Origin: Fulvimonas sp. R45
GTDB taxonomy: Bacteria > Pseudomonadota > Gammaproteobacteria > Xanthomonadales > Rhodanobacteraceae
Direction: 5' to 3'
Assembly (NCBI RefSeq): GCF_030504985.1
Contig: NZ_JASERU010000007.1
Location: 1 to 64,000 of the forward strand
Length of the DNA: 64,000 nt
Positions within the stretch are counted from its first letter, which is position 1; every line of letters begins with the position of its first letter. The position numbers and the translations under genes are program-made. Below are positions 61,254 to 64,000 of this stretch, one piece after another. The notes under the pieces are model-generated. The model had not been told where the DNA came from. It searched no databases and saw only the letters and a list, made by a program, of their open reading frames with translations.

Positions 61254-63335
61254 CTACAGGTGCCCCTGGACCAGTTCGTCCGCCAGCCGCGGCAGCCTGT
61301 AGACCTTGCGCACGGCCTCGAGCAGCGCGGCGGTGTCCACCGCCACCGCGCGGTTGTTGCTGCCGTCGTAGGTGTAGTCGCCGCCGATGGAGTGGATGTT
61401 GCCGTCGAAGATCAGGCCTACCGCGCGACCGTCGCGGTCGATCACCGGGCTGCCGGAGTTGCCGCCGATGATGTCATTGTCGGTGACGAAGTCGAACGGC
61501 GTGGACAGGTCGAGCGAACCCTTCGCCCTGATCCAGCTGTCCGGCAGCTTGAACGGGTCGGCGCCGGTGGCGCGCGCGTAGGCGCCGGCGAAATCGGTGA
61601 ACGGCGGCACTTGGTGGTCGCCTTCCTTCCAGCCCACCACCTTGCCGTAGGACAGGCGCAGGGTGAAGGTGGCGTCCGGGTAGGTGCTGGCGCCGTCGCG
61701 GGCGAAGCGGGCCTGGGCGATCGCCTCGTCGGCGCGGGTGGTGGGCGCCTGCACCTCGTCTTCGTACTGCTTGCGCAGCTTTGTCGCGGTGGGCTCGATA
61801 CCGCGCACGAACGCGATCATCGGGTCGGTGGATGCCGCGATCGCCTTCTCGCCGCCGTCCCACAGCTGCTTGCGCACCTTGGGATCGGCCAGCCGGGTGC
61901 CGTCGACGAGCTGCCGGGCCAGTTCGTCGGGCGAGCGCTTGCCCAGCGTCTGGTGCACGAAGGCGTCGTCGGCGCCGAGGATCTGGCGCATCTTCTCCAT
62001 CGACCACGCCATCATGGTCTTCTCGTACTCGGGGTAGACCGGCACGTCCGCTTCCAGCGACTGCTCCACCGCCGGCAGGTTGGCGTTGCGGAACATCGGC
62101 AGGCGCTCGGCGTCGGGCTTGGCGCGCTGGGCGGCGCCGCGCACCAGGGTCATCGCGTCGGCGAACAGCCGGGTGCCCACGCCGAAGCCGCGGCCGCCGG
62201 CGATCATGGTGTAGCGGTCCTGCAGTTCCTCGCCGCGCTGCTGGGCCCTGGCCAGGTCCGCCCACGGGGCGCCGTACTTCGCGCGGCGGGCCGGGTCGGC
62301 GGCGATCCAGTCGCGCAGCGCGGCGTCCTCCTTCTGCTTGGCCTGGATGAACGTCTCGTCGGTCAGGGTCTGCAACCGGCCCTTGAACACCTTCAGCGTG
62401 TTGTCGATGCCGAACAGCATGTCCTGCGCCTCCTTGGCCTGCTGCGCGCCGGCGCGGCTGTACTGCCACAGCACGCCGCGCAGGTCGGACAGGTAGCCGT
62501 AGAACGGGATCAGCACGTTGTCGCGCATGTTCGCCAGCTGCAGCCACGGCGTGCGGCGCTCGGTGGAGCCGGGGTTGCCCACCACGAAGGTCAGCTCGCC
62601 GGCCTTCGGCCCCTGCGGGGCGAACTTCAGGAACTGTGTGGTCTTCGCCGGCTTGCCGTCCACGTAGGCGCGGAAGAAGGTGACGTCGAGGTCGTAGCGC
62701 GGGAAGTTGAAGTTGTCCGGGTCGCCGCCGAAGAAGGCGATGCTCTGCTCCGGCGCGAACACCAGCCGCACGTCCTGGTAGCGGCGGTACTTGTACAGCG
62801 CGTAGCGGCCGCCGTGGTACAGCGTGATCACGTCGCAGCGCCAGGTCTTGGGGTCGCCGGCGACGCACTGCTCTTCAATCTTGCTGTTGACCGCGCGCTC
62901 GGCCTTGATGCGCCCGGCGCCGCTCTTGCCGTTCGTGGCGGCGTTCACCTGCGCGGTGACGTCCGTGATCGACTCGAGCTGGTTCAATTCGACGTCGGGG
63001 CACTTCGGCTCGTCCTCCGGCTTCGCGGCCACGTAGCCGTCGGCCATGTAGTTGTGGCCGCCCCTGGACAGCTGCGACAGGCAGCCGTTGGCGCAGTGGT
63101 GGTTGGTCATCACCAGGCCGTCGGCGGAGACGAACGAGCCGGAGCAGCCCTCGGCCAGCCGCACCGTGGCGTGCTGGATCAGCGAGATCCACTGCGGGCT
63201 CGGCGTGAAGGCGTAGCGTTGCTGCAGCTGCTTCACCGGCAGGTGGTCCAGCGTCCACATGCCCTCGTCGGCCATCGCGCCCGCGGCGCTGCCGAGCAGG
63301 AGACCGGAAAACCCCACGATCAGCCATCGTTTCAT
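61254..63335 (-). CDS. S46-family dipeptidyl-peptidase (DPP7/DAP BII-like)
   Basis: 693 residues, periplasmic serine exopeptidase releasing dipeptides. Signal peptide (MKRWLIVGFSGLLLGSAAGA-MA). Chymotrypsin-fold triad: His in VMTNHHCANGC (79-80), and Ser627 in GGNSGSPVIDRDGRA. The residue 18 positions after the Ser is Gly (LIFDGN), which predicts DPP7-type preference for hydrophobic P1; DPP11 has Arg there. Start 63335 (MKRWLIVGFS). Divergent from marR. Confidence 0.92.
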   Translation of the reverse strand: MKRWLIVGFSGLLLGSAAGAMADEGMWTLDHLPVKQLQQRYAFTPSPQWISLIQHATVRLAEGCSGSFVSADGLVMTNHHCANGCLSQLSRGGHNYMADGYVAAKPEDEPKCPDVELNQLESITDVTAQVNAATNGKSGAGRIKAERAVNSKIEEQCVAGDPKTWRCDVITLYHGGRYALYKYRRYQDVRLVFAPEQSIAFFGGDPDNFNFPRYDLDVTFFRAYVDGKPAKTTQFLKFAPQGPKAGELTFVVGNPGSTERRTPWLQLANMRDNVLIPFYGYLSDLRGVLWQYSRAGAQQAKEAQDMLFGIDNTLKVFKGRLQTLTDETFIQAKQKEDAALRDWIAADPARRAKYGAPWADLARAQQRGEELQDRYTMIAGGRGFGVGTRLFADAMTLVRGAAQRAKPDAERLPMFRNANLPAVEQSLEADVPVYPEYEKTMMAWSMEKMRQILGADDAFVHQTLGKRSPDELARQLVDGTRLADPKVRKQLWDGGEKAIAASTDPMIAFVRGIEPTATKLRKQYEDEVQAPTTRADEAIAQARFARDGASTYPDATFTLRLSYGKVVGWKEGDHQVPPFTDFAGAYARATGADPFKLPDSWIRAKGSLDLSTPFDFVTDNDIIGGNSGSPVIDRDGRAVGLIFDGNIHSIGGDYTYDGSNNRAVAVDTAALLEAVRKVYRLPRLADELVQGHL

Positions 63336-63501
63336 GCTGTGCTCCCTGGTTCGGATGGATCCCTCCGCCGCGTCCGGCATGACCGCACGGCGCCTTCCGC
63401 CATCGTCCCACCGCCGCCGGAGCCGGGGAAGAGGACTTCCGGCATGCAGCCGCGCGCCTCTTGCGCATCGCAACACGCGGGCATAAAATTCACATGTAGA
63501 T

Positions 63502-63517
63502 AGTACATATGTGTACT
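63502..63517 (+). promoter_or_regulatory. palindromic operator upstream of marR
   Basis: AGTACA-TATG-TGTACT, a perfect 6-4-6 palindrome 22-37 bases before the MarR gene start, in an AT-rich stretch that likely holds its promoter. MarR proteins commonly repress themselves at such sites; it may also affect the divergent S46 gene. Confidence 0.6.
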
Positions 63518-63538
63518 AAATCCACGGTGCATCGCCCC

Positions 63539-64000
63539 ATGAACAGCTTCCAGCCCACCGAACAGCGCCTGGCCGTCACCTGCCGGCGGTATCCCGCCTT
63601 CCCGCGGGAACCGGCGGTGCTGGTGCGGCTGGTGAAGCACATCTACAAGCGCGTGCACGACGACGCCAACGCGCTGCTCAAGCCCTGGGGCATTGGCCAT
63701 CCCGAGTACAACATCCTGATGATGATGTACGGCACCGAGGGCTACACGCTGAACCCCTCGCAGCTGGCCGACGCGGCCGGCGAGAAGTCGGCCAACATCA
63801 CACGGCTTACCAACCAGTTGTGCGACAAGGGGCTGATCGAGCGCACCGCCAGCGACGAGGACCGGCGCAAGGTCACCCTGACCCTGAGCAAGGCCGGGCT
63901 GGCGATGATCGAGGCGTTCCTGCCCGCCGTCTGCGCCCTGCTGGAGCGCCAGACCACCGGCCTGAAGCCGGCCGAGGCGGCGCAGCTGGAGCGCCTGCTG
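63539..64000 (+). CDS. MarR-family transcriptional regulator, 3'-truncated by window
   Basis: First 154 codons. Winged helix-turn-helix with NPSQLADAAGEKSANITRLT-NQLCDKGLIERTASDEDRRK-VTLTLSKAGLAMI; the DxRxxxLxLT-type wing is intact. N-terminal dimerisation helices are VRLVKHIYKRVHDDANALLK. Similar EmrR/MarR proteins control multidrug efflux operons, but nothing downstream is visible. Preceded by a perfect palindrome. Confidence 0.88.
   Translation, partial: MNSFQPTEQRLAVTCRRYPAFPREPAVLVRLVKHIYKRVHDDANALLKPWGIGHPEYNILMMMYGTEGYTLNPSQLADAAGEKSANITRLTNQLCDKGLIERTASDEDRRKVTLTLSKAGLAMIEAFLPAVCALLERQTTGLKPAEAAQLERLL

Overview
The window is GC-rich, gene-dense chromosomal DNA from a gammaproteobacterium of the Xanthomonadales, most probably Rhodanobacteraceae (Rhodanobacter/Dyella-like). 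This is inferred from a XanB2-type chorismatase with an aryl-polyene ACP and ketosynthase set, a DUF6776 protein beside a bactofilin, the ubiK-comM pairing, an S46 dipeptidyl-peptidase, and many short palindromic intergenic repeats typical of this order. Apart from one partial IS3-family element at the left edge, the window is core metabolism and housekeeping.

Layout. 1-770: IS3-family element, cut by the window edge. 828-4322: phospholipid genes (PlsC acyltransferase, CdsA, MFS-PlsC fusion). 4338-10320 (minus): ampE, a TonB-like orphan, nudC, erpA, bactofilin, DUF6776, bfr, bfd, rppH. 10519-10595: tRNA-Met. 10994-22866: a long sugar operon (tal, a pgi-ROK kinase fusion, gnd, zwf, GH15 glucoamylase, pgl, then a glycogen-synthase-like GT and GH57). 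22901-23808: queD and a phasin. 24021-31385: complete ATP synthase operon atpIBEFHAGDC. 31508-33500: a TonB-C lipoprotein and glmU. 33513-38874: an incomplete xanthomonadin/aryl-polyene locus. 39022-44938: hemF, a beta-helix-like exported protein, gpmA, a membrane protein, a PII gene, ubiK, comM. 45510-47309: cation/proton antiporter with a long structured leader. 47344-51569: glyoxylate shunt (aceA, aceB) with a divergent LysR regulator. 51581-57462 (minus): LysE transporter, acyltransferase, arfB, truC, ubiB, ubiJ, trmL and a small membrane protein. 57755-64000: M16 peptidase, DUF4156 lipoprotein, S46 peptidase and a MarR regulator running off the end.

How the genes work together. The sugar operon is the most coherent system. 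GH15 and GH57 enzymes would release glucose from alpha-glucans inside the cell. A ROK kinase domain fused to Pgi would phosphorylate it. Zwf, Pgl, Gnd and Tal would send glucose-6-phosphate through the oxidative pentose phosphate pathway for NADPH. The adjacent glycosyltransferase points to synthesis of the same polymer.

Three structural themes deserve attention. First, a MITE-like repeat family (three copies, 35887-36122, 39958-40103, 44935-45226) has ends that abut stop codons and 4-bp CTNA direct repeats. Second, a REP/BIME-like family (CCCTCTCCC/GGGAGAGGG stems) fills gene-end gaps, mostly in pairs. Third, several gaps inside the atp operon carry strong hairpins. Other regulatory candidates are a Fur box before bfd, a TACA-N2-TGTA BlaI/CopY-like operator before the TonB-C lipoprotein, and a palindrome overlapping the marR promoter region.
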